47,381 bases of DNA from an uncultured Planctomycetaceae bacterium (lineage in GTDB: Bacteria > Planctomycetota > Planctomycetia > Gemmatales > Gemmataceae), in the NCBI GenBank assembly GCA_903912515.1, contig CAIWHS010000533.1, positions 1-47,381 on the forward strand, written 5' to 3'. The position numbers were made by a program, and so were the translations under genes. Positions within the stretch are counted from its first letter, which is position 1. Each line of letters begins with the position of its first letter. The notes under the pieces are model-generated. The model searched no databases. It worked only from the letters and a program-made list of their open reading frames with translations, and was not told the DNA's origin. This document shows, in pieces, positions 27,403-38,012 of this stretch.

Positions 27403-29067
27403 TTAACCGTTAACCCTGCCCCTTTGTTGGTTCCTTTGGATTTTTTTTTCCGCGAGCTGTAAAATGTTTCTGGATATAGACTTCCAGTCAGGCGAGAGCC
27501 TTCCGCCCAAATAATGGCGCAGAAATCGTACCATTTCCGGATTTCCAACACCTTTCACTGATAAAGCCGATCGCAGGAGCCTTGCCAAATCATTTTGGCG
27601 GTCAGCTGAAGATACATGAACCTTCAATTTCACACCGACCAGATCGATCAACCAAGGGGAGTTAGTGGCATCGATTAAAATGTTGGCAGCTTTCAGGTCA
27701 CGGTGCCGCACTCCCATTTCATGCGTTTTGCGAATCAAAGTTCCCAGTCGGAGGCACAATTCTCGCCTTTGCGCCGGATCAGAAACAGATTTCCACCAAC
27801 TATCGAGCAAAATGGAATTCGGAATTGCCGATTGGACCAGTCTTTGCCCCCCGTTGGGGAAACGCAACCATGCCAAAGGCTTGGGGGTGGGAAGAAATCT
27901 GCCCCGAAGAGCGTGGCCAAGCATCCACGATCGCCGGCAGGGATGATTCCCAAGCAGCCTTTGGGGCCAGGGCCTCGGAGGGATATCTTTGATAATCCAT
28001 CCTGCCCCCTCATGGGCCTCCCCCGCCGGAAGGCTAAGAAAAACTGTTGAAGATTTTGATTTTTTTAGTATTTTTATTGAAAAATTACAGGCTGCATTTT
28101 TTGTTTGGCTCCTTTCCTGATTGACTTCAGGAAAAGGAGACGGAAGGATGGTTGAAGGATCGAAAAATTCTGTGTTGTTTACCGCAAAGCCTTCCGCCCG
28201 GACAGGGCCACATAACATGCTAACACGGCGGAAATCCTTGTTCGACTGGAAGCAGCGGTAGTCACGGCCACGCCAAAGCTCATGAGTTGAAAGGTTCGTT
28301 TTTGCCTCAATAAGTCTTGCTATAGTTCGGGCAGACCAAGGGCACTCGGGCTTTGTTTTTTCAAGCAATCCTAAATACCGTAATAAAAAACGAAATCGGT
28401 CATGGCGAGGGGTTCGCCCCTGAAACCATCGATTCAAAATGACCAAATTGGAAAGGTTGGCCCGCCATGTTGGCTTGATTCGCCTCAAGTCATGCACATC
28501 CAGCAGTAACATTTGCGGATTGCTTTGCGGCGAATAGAGAATATTGCCAGGGTGTAAATCGGTGTGGTGGAAACCTTGGCCATGCATGGTGGAAAGTAGC
28601 TGCGCAAGTCCAGAGGTGATGGCGAATTTGTCCACCGCCTGTTTTTGGGCAATTGCGGCCGACAATAATTTGTCAAGCGGCTGCTTGTCCATCGCTGTTC
28701 TGGTTAGAATCCAAGATGCGCCAAAATAGCCTGGCTCCAATGCCACACCTAATAACTCAAGGGTCGGAACTCCACCCAGGGTGAGGTCAGATAGGCGGTT
28801 GGCTTCAAGAAGAGCCTTGTGTCCTCTAAGAATTCTCCGGGCCCGACCGCGTAGCCCTGAAACTTGGTTCCGCTTGGCGTGAATATCCAACCCGGGTAGC
28901 CGCAATCGCCAAACCAGCCTGTGCCCCCCTCGTTTCACCAATTCTCCTTTTGCCAAAACCAGCTCCGCCAAATTTTCACCATGGCTGGAAAGTGCCTGTA
29001 TAAGCGCCGGGTCATTTGGTCGCATAACCCAATGCGGAGCCTCGGTGATATTTGTAGGAAAAGTCAT
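27403..29067 (-). CDS. Tandem lipopolysaccharide-kinase-like (Kdo/WaaP-type) protein with two kinase domains
   Basis: Two catalytic-loop motifs, HHTDLHPGNIL and RHRDLKAANILID. Start at 29067 overlaps the upstream stop as ATGA. Confidence 0.82.
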   Translation of the reverse strand: MTFPTNITEAPHWVMRPNDPALIQALSSHGENLAELVLAKGELVKRGGHRLVWRLRLPGLDIHAKRNQVSGLRGRARRILRGHKALLEANRLSDLTLGGVPTLELLGVALEPGYFGASWILTRTAMDKQPLDKLLSAAIAQKQAVDKFAITSGLAQLLSTMHGQGFHHTDLHPGNILYSPQSNPQMLLLDVHDLRRIKPTWRANLSNLVILNRWFQGRTPRHDRFRFLLRYLGLLEKTKPECPWSARTIARLIEAKTNLSTHELWRGRDYRCFQSNKDFRRVSMLCGPVRAEGFAVNNTEFFDPSTILPSPFPEVNQERSQTKNAACNFSIKILKKSKSSTVFLSLPAGEAHEGAGWIIKDIPPRPWPQRLLGNHPCRRSWMLGHALRGRFLPTPKPLAWLRFPNGGQRLVQSAIPNSILLDSWWKSVSDPAQRRELCLRLGTLIRKTHEMGVRHRDLKAANILIDATNSPWLIDLVGVKLKVHVSSADRQNDLARLLRSALSVKGVGNPEMVRFLRHYLGGRLSPDWKSISRNILQLAEKKIQRNQQRGRVNG

Positions 29068-30098
29068 TGCCGGGCCCCGGCAGACTGTGAAAGCGCTTGG
29101 CACACCAACCTGGCAGCGTTGTTCACGGAATATTCTTTTTCCGCTCGCAAACGGGCGTTTTGTCCAAGGGAGTAGCAAAGTCCCGGGTCTTCATTGAAAC
29201 GCTCAAGGTAGCCGACCCATTCGTCATCTCGCTCAGGCAAAAACCCCTCCTGCCCCGGTCGAATCATCTCCGGGTGCACCCCTACCGGATTAGCCAACAC
29301 AGGCAGTCCCGCTGCCATATATTGCAAGACCTTAAGGCCGCATTTGCCCCTGCTCCAAGGGTCATTCGGAATCCAAGAAATTCCCACGCTACCCTTGGCA
29401 AGCTCCGCGGCTTCTGTGGCACCTGACCATGGGATCGATATCACTTTTAAATGGCTGAAAGCGGGAAAGCGGTCGCTGATTACTCGAAGGGTTATTCCCG
29501 GAATGGCTGTGCCTATTCGGTTGAATAGCGGGGCCATTTTTTCTAACCCCTGTAGGGTGCTTGAGCTTCCAATCCATGTCATTTGGATTGGACGGTCTAG
29601 TTTCACTGAAGTGGCAGGACAGATTTTGGGTTGGTATAGGTTAAGTTCAATACTGGTTGGCACAACCAAGACCTTTTTGCCTGCTCCATTCTGGGCGGCC
29701 TGATCTGCCAAAAAACCGTTCCCCGCGAAAACACAATCAGTTTGCTTCATTAGGTTTCGAAACCGGCCCAGTCGTCTTGAATCGTGATGGCCCCGGGGAG
29801 AGTAAGAGTCTCTAAGGAATACCGCATCATCAAAATCAAACCCTAGCCAAGAGGCCCGACTGCGAAGGTATTTCAGTTCAAGCCAAGATAAAAGCTTGCG
29901 CTGAAGGATTACCGCTCGACCGCCAAGCTTGGCAAATAGTGCAATGCGGGCAAAAACGTTGCCTGGCAGGGATATCAATTCGAGATCAATTTTTTGGAGC
30001 CCAAGGTACGGAATCAAGGCTGCCAGCCGGTATCGGCTACAGACATGGTCCGGGTGTTCAACCAGTCCAACTACCCGCACGTTGCACCCTTCTGACAC
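29064..30098 (-). CDS. Glycosyltransferase (GT4-like)
   Basis: WSRGKCGLKVLQYMAAGLPVLANPVGVHPEMI C-terminal GT-B signature. Confidence 0.85.
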   Translation of the reverse strand: MSEGCNVRVVGLVEHPDHVCSRYRLAALIPYLGLQKIDLELISLPGNVFARIALFAKLGGRAVILQRKLLSWLELKYLRSRASWLGFDFDDAVFLRDSYSPRGHHDSRRLGRFRNLMKQTDCVFAGNGFLADQAAQNGAGKKVLVVPTSIELNLYQPKICPATSVKLDRPIQMTWIGSSSTLQGLEKMAPLFNRIGTAIPGITLRVISDRFPAFSHLKVISIPWSGATEAAELAKGSVGISWIPNDPWSRGKCGLKVLQYMAAGLPVLANPVGVHPEMIRPGQEGFLPERDDEWVGYLERFNEDPGLCYSLGQNARLRAEKEYSVNNAARLVCQALSQSAGARQ

Positions 30099-30109
30099 AA
30101 CTCCCCAAG

Positions 30110-30607
30110 TTAGCTACCCTTGCGCTTCCGCGCCTGAAAGGCAGCAATATCCTTTTGGGTTTCTTTTTTCTTGATATTCTCGCGTTTGTCATGAAACTTT
30201 TGGCCCAATCCCAAAGCAAGGGAAATCTTGGCTTTTCCCTTTTTGAAATACAACTCGAGTGGGATGAGCGACTTGCCCCGAGTTTTCATTTCCACTTCAA
30301 ATTTGCGGATTTCCGACCGGTTCAAAAGCATCTTGCGGCGCCGTTTCGCCTTATGGTTGAGCTGGTTGGCCTCGGTGTATTCGGGAATATCCATCCCATA
30401 AAGCCAAATTTCGCCCTTTTCAATCCGTGCAAAGGAATCGGAAATGTTAGCCTGATTCGAGCGCAGGCTTTTAACCTCACTACCCTGTAAAACCAAACCA
30501 CATTCCAATTGGCTGAGAACCTTGTAGTCGTGCAAGGCCTTGCGGTTCCTGGCAATGATGCGAACCTTTTCTTCCTCGGACGGGTTTTTATTGCCGGACT
30601 TGGCCAT
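30110..30607 (-). CDS. smpB: SsrA-binding protein SmpB
   Basis: ARNRKALHDYKVLSQLECGLVLQGSEVKSLR...KLLLNR-like block, KGKAKISLALGLGQKFHDKRENIKKKE. Confidence 0.96.
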   Translation of the reverse strand: MAKSGNKNPSEEEKVRIIARNRKALHDYKVLSQLECGLVLQGSEVKSLRSNQANISDSFARIEKGEIWLYGMDIPEYTEANQLNHKAKRRRKMLLNRSEIRKFEVEMKTRGKSLIPLELYFKKGKAKISLALGLGQKFHDKRENIKKKETQKDIAAFQARKRKGS

Positions 30608-30625
30608 TCTGGAATCCGTTATTTG

Positions 30626-32239
30626 TCAGGCAGTTGGTGCCGAGATACGTGCGGCCTCGTAGGTGCGACCAGATACTAGGCCCGCAGTTTTCTCAAGCGA
30701 TATCTGATAAAGCCTACGGCCAGTTTCTGTCGGGTACTCTCCGCCAATACAGGCTTGGCACAACTGGGAGTCAGGCATCCCAATCGAACGGGCAATCGCC
30801 TCTTTAGGCAAATAAAACAAGCTGTCAGCACCCAACTCGCGTGCCATGGCCTTCTGTTCCTCAATGGTTGGAACAAGATTTTTCATGAAACGCGGAGCGA
30901 AAAGTTCTTTCACCGTGGACATGTCGATACCATAAAAACAGGGCGCAATAATAGGTGGGCAAGCGACCCGCACATGCACTTCTTTGGCTCCGCCCCGGGC
31001 CCGCAAATCATTAAGAAGGGTTTTCAAGGTGGTGGAGCGCACCACCGTGTCCTCAACTAAAAGGACTTTTTTACCTTCCAATACCTCTCTTAAGGGGGTG
31101 TATTTGAGTTGCACTCGCTCCGCACGGTTTTGGCCTTCAATAAAGGTCCGGCCCACATACCTGTTACGCATCAACCCCTCAAGGGACGGAATGCCCAAGG
31201 CGTAGGCCATGGCATCAGCCGCGGCCTTGGCGGTGTCCGGAACAGGAACAATCACCGTGTCAGAATCGGGTTCGAGTATACCAAGTTCGCGTTCACGACG
31301 GGCAAGCTCTTTGCCCAATGCGGTGCGAGTCAGATAAACGCTTCGTCCATCCAGATTGCTCGCTGCATTTGCGAAATAAATCCATTCAAAAAAGCAATGC
31401 GATTTTTGCAATTTAGGGGCTATGCGGTGAGTCGAAAGCTTGCCATTCTGAATCAGGATCATTTCGCCCGGCTCAAGGCTCCGAACGTCCTTGAACCCAA
31501 GGTTTAGTAACGCCACAGACTCGCTGGCGGCTGCCACCATAGGCCCATCCTGAGCCCAGCAAAGCGGATGAAAACCAAGAGGGTCGCGGAGAACCACCAT
31601 GTCGCCCATGGCATTCAGGAAAACAATGTTGTAAGCGCCGTCAAATTGTTCTGCCAACCGAGTGAAAACTTCTACCAAATCAGGTTGAACCTGTTGGTGG
31701 TTGCTGAGCGCCTTGCTCAGGTAATGCATGATAATTTCAGTGTCGTTGTCGCGAACGATATGGTAGTCCGATTTTTCAAGCAAAGAGTCTCGAAGATCAG
31801 CATAGTTCGCAAGCTGACCGTTAAAGGCAAAGCTAAACCATTTCCATTTGCAACCATGCTCTCGTTCAAAAGGCTGCGCCAAACGCCGTTCCGAACCGCC
31901 ACAGGTGGCGTAGCGCACATGGCCAATGGCCGCCGGCCCGGAGTGGTCCTTCATCAGGGATTCGTACTTTTCCTGATGGCTCAGCCGGAAAGCCTCAATC
32001 ACCGTGCCAATTTGACGATAAGTATCGACAAGCCTTCCACGTTTTGGGTTGAAGGTGGAAATACCGGCAGCCAGTTGGCCTCGATTTTGCAGGTCCAAAA
32101 GCATGCGGGGAATTAGCCGAGAAACATTTTCGGCACCAGCCAATGGGGCCAATTTGGACGGCTTGTCGCTAGGCAAGTGGTAGATGGCGGCCACCCCACA
32201 ATTGTGTCGGGGTTCATCGCCGGCATCAAAGCCAGTCAT
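30626..32239 (-). CDS. purF: Amidophosphoribosyltransferase PurF
   Basis: [11 protein letters not shown]-terminal nucleophile region; [50 protein letters not shown]-like PRPP motif. Confidence 0.95.
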   Translation of the reverse strand: MTGFDAGDEPRHNCGVAAIYHLPSDKPSKLAPLAGAENVSRLIPRMLLDLQNRGQLAAGISTFNPKRGRLVDTYRQIGTVIEAFRLSHQEKYESLMKDHSGPAAIGHVRYATCGGSERRLAQPFEREHGCKWKWFSFAFNGQLANYADLRDSLLEKSDYHIVRDNDTEIIMHYLSKALSNHQQVQPDLVEVFTRLAEQFDGAYNIVFLNAMGDMVVLRDPLGFHPLCWAQDGPMVAAASESVALLNLGFKDVRSLEPGEMILIQNGKLSTHRIAPKLQKSHCFFEWIYFANAASNLDGRSVYLTRTALGKELARRERELGILEPDSDTVIVPVPDTAKAAADAMAYALGIPSLEGLMRNRYVGRTFIEGQNRAERVQLKYTPLREVLEGKKVLLVEDTVVRSTTLKTLLNDLRARGGAKEVHVRVACPPIIAPCFYGIDMSTVKELFAPRFMKNLVPTIEEQKAMARELGADSLFYLPKEAIARSIGMPDSQLCQACIGGEYPTETGRRLYQISLEKTAGLVSGRTYEAARISAPTA

Positions 32240-32336
32240 CGGCTGGTTCCTTGGAAGTGTGAGTGCATCTTCTGCAATCGTAGCGGCAAATCTGCCGCTG
32301 CGCCAACCCATAAGGCGGATTGGTCTTTTTCATGGA

Positions 32337-33458
32337 TTAAAATGAAATTCCATTGTGGGGCCCCTTAGTGCCACATTGGGCCCTGAACCTCAAAAAGTGG
32401 TCCATAAGCACGATTGCCATCATGGCTTCACCCATTGGGATGAATCGGGGCAAGAGGCATGGATCGTGCCTTCCCTTGACTTGTATTTCGCCCGGTTGAA
32501 GGTCCTGCCCTACGGTTTTTTGGGCCCTCGGAATGCTGCTGGTCGGCTTGATGGCAACTCTGGTGACGATGGTTTCTCCAGAAGAGATCCCACCCAGCAT
32601 GCCCCCGTGGTGATTTCCCTCGGTTCCGATCCCCCAAGGGCGGTCCGGCCTCGGGACAAACGGATCATTATGCTCGCTTCCACGCATGCGGGCGGCACGA
32701 AAGCCAGAGCCGTATTCAAATCCGGTTACAGCCGGAAGGGATAGCATCGCCTTGGCTAAATCAGCCTTCAATTTGTCAAAAACCGGCTCTCCCCATCCGG
32801 GAGGTACACCCAAGGCCGCCATAGTTGCGGTACCACCAATACTGTCCATATCCAGCCTGACAGTATCAATCAGTTCGATCATCTTGGCTGCAATAGCGGG
32901 CTCCGGGCAACGGATCGGATTTGCCTCCACTGCCTCCAATGTTACTTTTTCAGCTTCCAAGGCCGGGCATTCAACCTCTCCAACACTGCTAACCCAGCCA
33001 ATCACCCTCACCCCAACCTCTGTCAGAGCCTTCTTTGCAATAGCGCCAGCCGCAACCCGACAAACGGTTTCCCGGGCACTGGATCTGCCTCCCCCGCGAG
33101 GGTCACGGTGGCCATATCGTGCATCAAATGTGTAGTCTGCATGACCAGGCCTATATAGTTTTGATATATTGTCATAATCGTGGCTGCGTTGGTCGTTGTT
33201 GCGGAAAACAATACTAATCGAGGTCCCATCAGTTTTGCCGTTATGCACCCCTGACCATATTTCCGGAGCGTCCGACTCATTGCGTTGAGTGGTCAGCTTC
33301 GATTGCCCCGGCCTTCTACGGGCCAAATCAGGCAGCAAATCTGATATTTCAAGAGGCATTCCAGGCGGGCAGCCATCTACCACACACACATAGCCCGGCC
33401 CGTGGCTTACCCCTGCGGTAGTCACCCGAAAAAGTTTACCGAAGGAATTGCCGGCCAT
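32337..33458 (-). CDS. aroC: Chorismate synthase AroC
   Basis: MAGNSFGKLFRVTTAGVSHGPGYVCVVDGCPPGM; RPGHADYTFDARYGHRDPRGGGRSSARETVCRVAAGAIAK. Confidence 0.97.
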   Translation of the reverse strand: MAGNSFGKLFRVTTAGVSHGPGYVCVVDGCPPGMPLEISDLLPDLARRRPGQSKLTTQRNESDAPEIWSGVHNGKTDGTSISIVFRNNDQRSHDYDNISKLYRPGHADYTFDARYGHRDPRGGGRSSARETVCRVAAGAIAKKALTEVGVRVIGWVSSVGEVECPALEAEKVTLEAVEANPIRCPEPAIAAKMIELIDTVRLDMDSIGGTATMAALGVPPGWGEPVFDKLKADLAKAMLSLPAVTGFEYGSGFRAARMRGSEHNDPFVPRPDRPWGIGTEGNHHGGMLGGISSGETIVTRVAIKPTSSIPRAQKTVGQDLQPGEIQVKGRHDPCLLPRFIPMGEAMMAIVLMDHFLRFRAQCGTKGPHNGISF

Positions 33459-33600
33459 AGCGCTTACGCATCCCTGATTCAAAAAGTGAAGATAGCAACC
33501 ACTCTCAAGCCGGCTAAGGCCAAGGGGCATACAAATGAATCATAACGCCTTATTTGATTTTTTGGGCCAAGCTTCTGTCTTTAGCCAAGCTAAATAAAGG

Positions 33601-34677
33601 ATGCCCGTCATGAAGACCGATTCCCTCGAAATCATTGATTTGCGTAGCGACACTGTCACAAAACCATGCAGCGCAATGCGGGATGCAATGGCCCGGGCCG
33701 AAGTGGGAGACGACATGGTGGCGGAAGATCCCACCGTCAACAGGCTTCAAACCGAGGTGGCCAGCTATTTTGGTTTCGAGGAGGCCCTTTTTGTTCCATC
33801 CGGGACCATGTCCAACCAAATTGCCATCAAAACTCACACCCAGCCCGGCGACGAGATTCTTTGCGATGAAACCAGCCATATCTACACATGGGAGGCCGGT
33901 GGCCCTGCCCTTTTAAGCGGGGCGACCTGCCGAACCCTACATGCCCCCGGCGGCATTATTGGCCTCGACCACCTTGCCGGTAAAATCCGGCCAGCAAACC
34001 AGCACTATGTCAGCACACGCATGGTGATTGTTGAAAATACCCACAACCGTGGTGGCGGCTGTGTCCATCCCATCGAAGGGTTTCGTGAATTGCGTGATTG
34101 GACTCGAAAAAATAACCTCATTTTGCATTGTGACGGGGCGCGCATTTGGAATGCCATCGTGGCGTCAGGGGTTGGGCCAAAAGAATGGGCCAGTCAGCTC
34201 GATTCCCTTTCCGTTTGCTTCTCAAAGGGCTTGGGGGCTCCGGTTGGAAGCGCCCTCCTTGGGTCGCGCGAATTCATCAATCGGGCTAGAAAATTCCGCA
34301 AAATTTTTGGCGGGGCCATGAGGCAAGCCGGGATTTTGGCCGCCGGGGCGTTGCATGCGTTTCAAAACAACATCGAAAGGCTAAAGGAAGATCACGCTAA
34401 CGCCTCAAAACTGGCCAAAATCATTCAGCAAACCCCTGGCTTGGAATTGGAATACCCAAACCCCACTACCAATTTGGTGTGGTTCAAAGTGAAGCCAGAT
34501 TTCGCAACCGGCGACCAATTTCTCGCCGCATTAAAGAAAGAGGGCGTTTTAGTCAGCCAAACCGGGCCCCAAATCTGCCGGGCGGTAACCCATCTGGATT
34601 TCCCGGCTTCTAAAATTCCCGATTTCGAAAAAGCTATTCAACAAGCTGTCAAGATAGTAGGTGATATGTGGAAATAA
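33601..34677 (+). CDS. Low-specificity L-threonine aldolase
   Basis: [67 protein letters not shown]. Confidence 0.95.
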   Translation: MPVMKTDSLEIIDLRSDTVTKPCSAMRDAMARAEVGDDMVAEDPTVNRLQTEVASYFGFEEALFVPSGTMSNQIAIKTHTQPGDEILCDETSHIYTWEAGGPALLSGATCRTLHAPGGIIGLDHLAGKIRPANQHYVSTRMVIVENTHNRGGGCVHPIEGFRELRDWTRKNNLILHCDGARIWNAIVASGVGPKEWASQLDSLSVCFSKGLGAPVGSALLGSREFINRARKFRKIFGGAMRQAGILAAGALHAFQNNIERLKEDHANASKLAKIIQQTPGLELEYPNPTTNLVWFKVKPDFATGDQFLAALKKEGVLVSQTGPQICRAVTHLDFPASKIPDFEKAIQQAVKIVGDMWK

Positions 34678-34903
34678 AATCGGCAATCTGGCATAATTCC
34701 CTAATCCTTCCCTCCGACCCTAGCCGATAATGAAAGTATGGAAGGCGAAGGGCAGGCAGCCCATAGCTAACCTAGGCCCGGGTTTTCGGAAGATTCAGCA
34801 CATTTCTTCTTCTGATTTCCTAGGGTTTGCTTGTCAGGTTCCTATCTCTGGCGTAATCTTGTGCGTCGGGCACATCACTTCTACCCGATGCCGAGCGTGA
34901 GGA

Positions 34904-35149
34904 ATGAATCCCATGAATATGCACATAGCTTCAACAGTGCTCGGACCCCGTCGTCGTATGCCCGCTCTGGCGGTTGTAACCCCGAACGAACCGGTCCAAA
35001 CACCAGCAAACAAAAAACTGCCAAAGTCCCAATCGATTCGCTGGCACCTAGTCGAGCGTATCAAGAAGGAAATTGCCGAAGGGACTTACGATACCGACGA
35101 GAAGCTGGAAAAAGCCCTCGACCGGTTCCTTGATCAACAAGGTTATTGA
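34904..35149 (+). CDS. FlgM-like anti-sigma factor
   Basis: IRWHLVERIKKEIAEGTYDTDEKLEKALDRFLDQQ matches the FlgM C-terminal pattern (xKVxxIKxxIxxGxYxxDxxKLA). Confidence 0.6.
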   Translation: MNPMNMHIASTVLGPRRRMPALAVVTPNEPVQTPANKKLPKSQSIRWHLVERIKKEIAEGTYDTDEKLEKALDRFLDQQGY

Positions 35150-35303
35150 TCGATTTTTCCAAGCCACTTAGCCATTTAATGATGAACAATCTGGCCATCC
35201 TTGGTTGGTTTTTTTTACCAAAGTTCGGTTTTGCTTGTAAGATTAAGCCCGGGAGATGATTTATCTCTCGGGCCTGATACTTAGAGCGAAGCGGATTCTC
35301 GCC

Positions 35304-35789
35304 ATGCTGAATGCGGTGCAAGTTTCCCTTACCCCTGAACAAAAGTTTCAGGAGTATCTTTCCTCCCGCCCCAGGGTTCAGCGGTTCACCGGCCAGCAAA
35401 AAGATATGGTCCGGTTTATTTTCAGTTCCCACGAGCATTTCGATGCCGATTCTCTCCTTGAGGAAATGCGCAAAGCTAGCCTGGTGGTAAGCCGTGCAAC
35501 CGCCTACCGCACACTCACCAAATTGGTCGATGCCGGTTTATTAAGAAGGTTGGTTACTGGCTCGCGGACCACCTTTGAGCACGATTACGGCTACCCTCAG
35601 CATGATCATCTTCGCTGTATGGTTTGCAGCAAAATGATCGAGTTCGAAAACCCGGAACTTGAAACCAAACTAAAAGAAGTAGCACTGGCTCACGGCTTTC
35701 AAATCGACAAGCATTCCCTCATCGTCCAAGGTACTTGCGCCCAATGCAAAAAAGCGAAAAACGCCCGCCGCAAACTGGATCTGATTTGA
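35304..35789 (+). CDS. fur: Fur family transcriptional regulator
   Basis: HFDADSLLEEMRKASLVVSRATAYRTLTKLVDAGLLRRL; HDHLRCMVCSKMIEFENPELE; CAQCKK. Confidence 0.93.
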   Translation: MLNAVQVSLTPEQKFQEYLSSRPRVQRFTGQQKDMVRFIFSSHEHFDADSLLEEMRKASLVVSRATAYRTLTKLVDAGLLRRLVTGSRTTFEHDYGYPQHDHLRCMVCSKMIEFENPELETKLKEVALAHGFQIDKHSLIVQGTCAQCKKAKNARRKLDLI

Positions 35790-35863
35790 CAGTTGGATAA
35801 AAAATGCGGCTCAGGATTTCTCCAAAACCGCATGCTGAGTAGGCGCCTTTTGCCTGTCGCCGA

Positions 35864-37306
35864 TCAGGATTTGGCTTCCACTTCAAAACCCTTGCGGTAT
35901 TCACGCGTCAGGTGTGTGTCGGCTTCGCTGTCACCCACAAATTTTTCCGTTTGGGGGTTGAATTTTAAACGTCGGCCAATTTGGAACGGCCATTCACTCT
36001 GGTTGATCTTGTTAGCCTCCAAATGGGTTTGCAGGCGCTCAAGGCAATCTTTCATGCCCCGGCTTGAGTCGATTCCCCCAAGTTTCCCAGCTTCCAAGTT
36101 TTCGGCTTTGCCAAGCCTATAGCTGATATTGCCAAGGTGGCACAGGGCACTTGAGAGATGGCCCTCAAGAATGTCCGCATGCAACATTTCCTTCTTGCGG
36201 CTTCGAACCGCCTTAAGGAAGTTCGCATAGTGGTCGCCACCACCTTTGTATTCCTTGATTTTGCCACCTTGGGGGTCGAACAGGGTGGCATTGTTGTAAC
36301 CAGCTATAACCAGAGAACCTTCCGGCCCTACAAACACATTGCCCACTTTGGCGCCACGATAATCGGGTGTGGGCAGTCCGCGAACCTCAAAAATCAGCGT
36401 TTTAGCGCCGTAATCGAAAACACTGACTTGGGTGTTGGCGCTTTGGCCATCATCCTTATAGCCCACTCGCCCGCCGATGCTGAAAACCGCGTTCGAAAGC
36501 TTTTGTTCACCAAGGCCCCAGCGGGCCACATCCATTTGATGAATCCCCTGGTTGCCCAAGTCGCCGTTACCGGTATCCCACACCCAGTGCCAGTCATAAT
36601 GCAATCGCTTCCGGCGCAAAGGCACCATGGGGGACGGCCCACACCAAAGGTTGTAGTCAATCGATTGCGGAATTGGCGTTTCACCCATGGTGAGTCCAAT
36701 AGACCCACGCGGTTTGTAGCAAAGACCAATGGCTAAATCCACGGGCCCTATCTTACCCCCTTGAATATCGGCAATAGCTTGGCGGATACCCGGCTGGCTG
36801 CGAACTTGTGTCCCGGTTTGGCAAATACGATTCGTTTCGCGGGCAACCTCAACAGCTCTGCGGCCCTCAAACACATTGTGGCTAACTGGCTTCTCAACAT
36901 AAACATCCTTGCCATGCCGCATGGCCCAGATCGCCATCAGTGAGTGCCAATGGTTCGGCGTGGCAATGGAAACGATGTCCAAATCCTTCATCTCAACCAG
37001 TTTGCGGAAATCCTTCACATAAGCCGGTGCCTTACCCTGCTTCTTCTCAATGGCTTTCATAGCGTTGCCAATAACCGCCTCGTCTGCGTCGCAAACCGCT
37101 ACCACTTCAACACCAGGCTGTTCCAAAAAACCCTTCACGTGGTCTAACCCACGCCCGTTAACACCTGTCACTGCTACACGGAGTTTTTCACCTGCCGGCT
37201 TCGATGTTTCTTGAGGCGAACCAGCCTCGCTGCCTGAAGATGCAGCCATGGCTGTCGCAAGTGCCGCACTGGCTTGTGCAAATTCTCTTCTGCTAATTTG
37301 GCGCAT
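35864..37306 (-). CDS. Gfo/Idh/MocA family oxidoreductase with Tat signal
   Basis: MRQISRREFAQASAALATAMAASSG twin-arginine leader; VAVTGVNGRGLDHVKGFL; DIVSIATPNHWHSLMAIWAMRHGKDVYVEKPVSHNVFEGRR. Confidence 0.95.
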   Translation of the reverse strand: MRQISRREFAQASAALATAMAASSGSEAGSPQETSKPAGEKLRVAVTGVNGRGLDHVKGFLEQPGVEVVAVCDADEAVIGNAMKAIEKKQGKAPAYVKDFRKLVEMKDLDIVSIATPNHWHSLMAIWAMRHGKDVYVEKPVSHNVFEGRRAVEVARETNRICQTGTQVRSQPGIRQAIADIQGGKIGPVDLAIGLCYKPRGSIGLTMGETPIPQSIDYNLWCGPSPMVPLRRKRLHYDWHWVWDTGNGDLGNQGIHQMDVARWGLGEQKLSNAVFSIGGRVGYKDDGQSANTQVSVFDYGAKTLIFEVRGLPTPDYRGAKVGNVFVGPEGSLVIAGYNNATLFDPQGGKIKEYKGGGDHYANFLKAVRSRKKEMLHADILEGHLSSALCHLGNISYRLGKAENLEAGKLGGIDSSRGMKDCLERLQTHLEANKINQSEWPFQIGRRLKFNPQTEKFVGDSEADTHLTREYRKGFEVEAKS

Positions 37307-37458
37307 CGGGTAAAACTCCGCCACAATGGAAAAGGTATTTGGGTTTGACTTTAAATTTGCTTAGTCACCAAGGAGAGGTGGTTGGCAAATTCATCAAAAA
37401 GAGTTTCAGGCCATCGCTTGCCTGAGTCAATCCTTAAGGCCAATTTTATTCAACGGCG

Positions 37459-37974
37459 GTGATTCCCATGATTGAATTCCCGTCCCTCGTTTTCGAGCTT
37501 TCACGCCAGAACGCCAAGGTTTGGACTATCTCGGCGGAAAATAAAATGGTCGGCACTCTCATTTTCTCCCCTACTTCTCGCCTGATCCCGGCCGATTTGA
37601 TTCGGCAAATTGGCACGATCCATTGCCATGCTTGTCTCATGGAGACCGATTCTGATCATTCTCCAAATACATCCAATGGTTTGTGGCTGGCTGGCCTTTT
37701 TTCATTGGGTGGAATGAAAGCCATTGATGTGGTCGGCAATACCTTGGGTGGCTGGCAGGGAGAGTGGATGCGCATCTTGGGCCATCCAGCTGGCAGAGTT
37801 GTCAACACCAGCCCAAATCAATGGAAATGGCTAAACCCAGCGGGTGATACGCTTGCTAATTGGCAAAAAGGTGAAAACACTCGCACTGAAATCAACTTTA
37901 TCGACCTCAAGCCTGACCAGGCATTCTGCCGAATTCTTGGCCTGTTGAAAAGTGTTGAAACGCTGCTGCAGTAA
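37459..37974 (+). CDS. Hypothetical protein
   Basis: 171 aa ORF on the strand not otherwise used here, no recognised motif. A start at 37468 is also possible. Confidence 0.55.
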   Translation: MIPMIEFPSLVFELSRQNAKVWTISAENKMVGTLIFSPTSRLIPADLIRQIGTIHCHACLMETDSDHSPNTSNGLWLAGLFSLGGMKAIDVVGNTLGGWQGEWMRILGHPAGRVVNTSPNQWKWLNPAGDTLANWQKGENTRTEINFIDLKPDQAFCRILGLLKSVETLLQ

Positions 37975-38012
37975 ACGCTAAAAAAGTTGAAATAATGCGG
38001 TTCAACAAAGAT

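Noticed and set aside
35190-35250. Possible terminator around TTGGTTGGTTTTTTTTACCAAAG
   Set aside because: Only a ~5-bp stem enclosing the T-run, which is not convincing as a rho-independent terminator.
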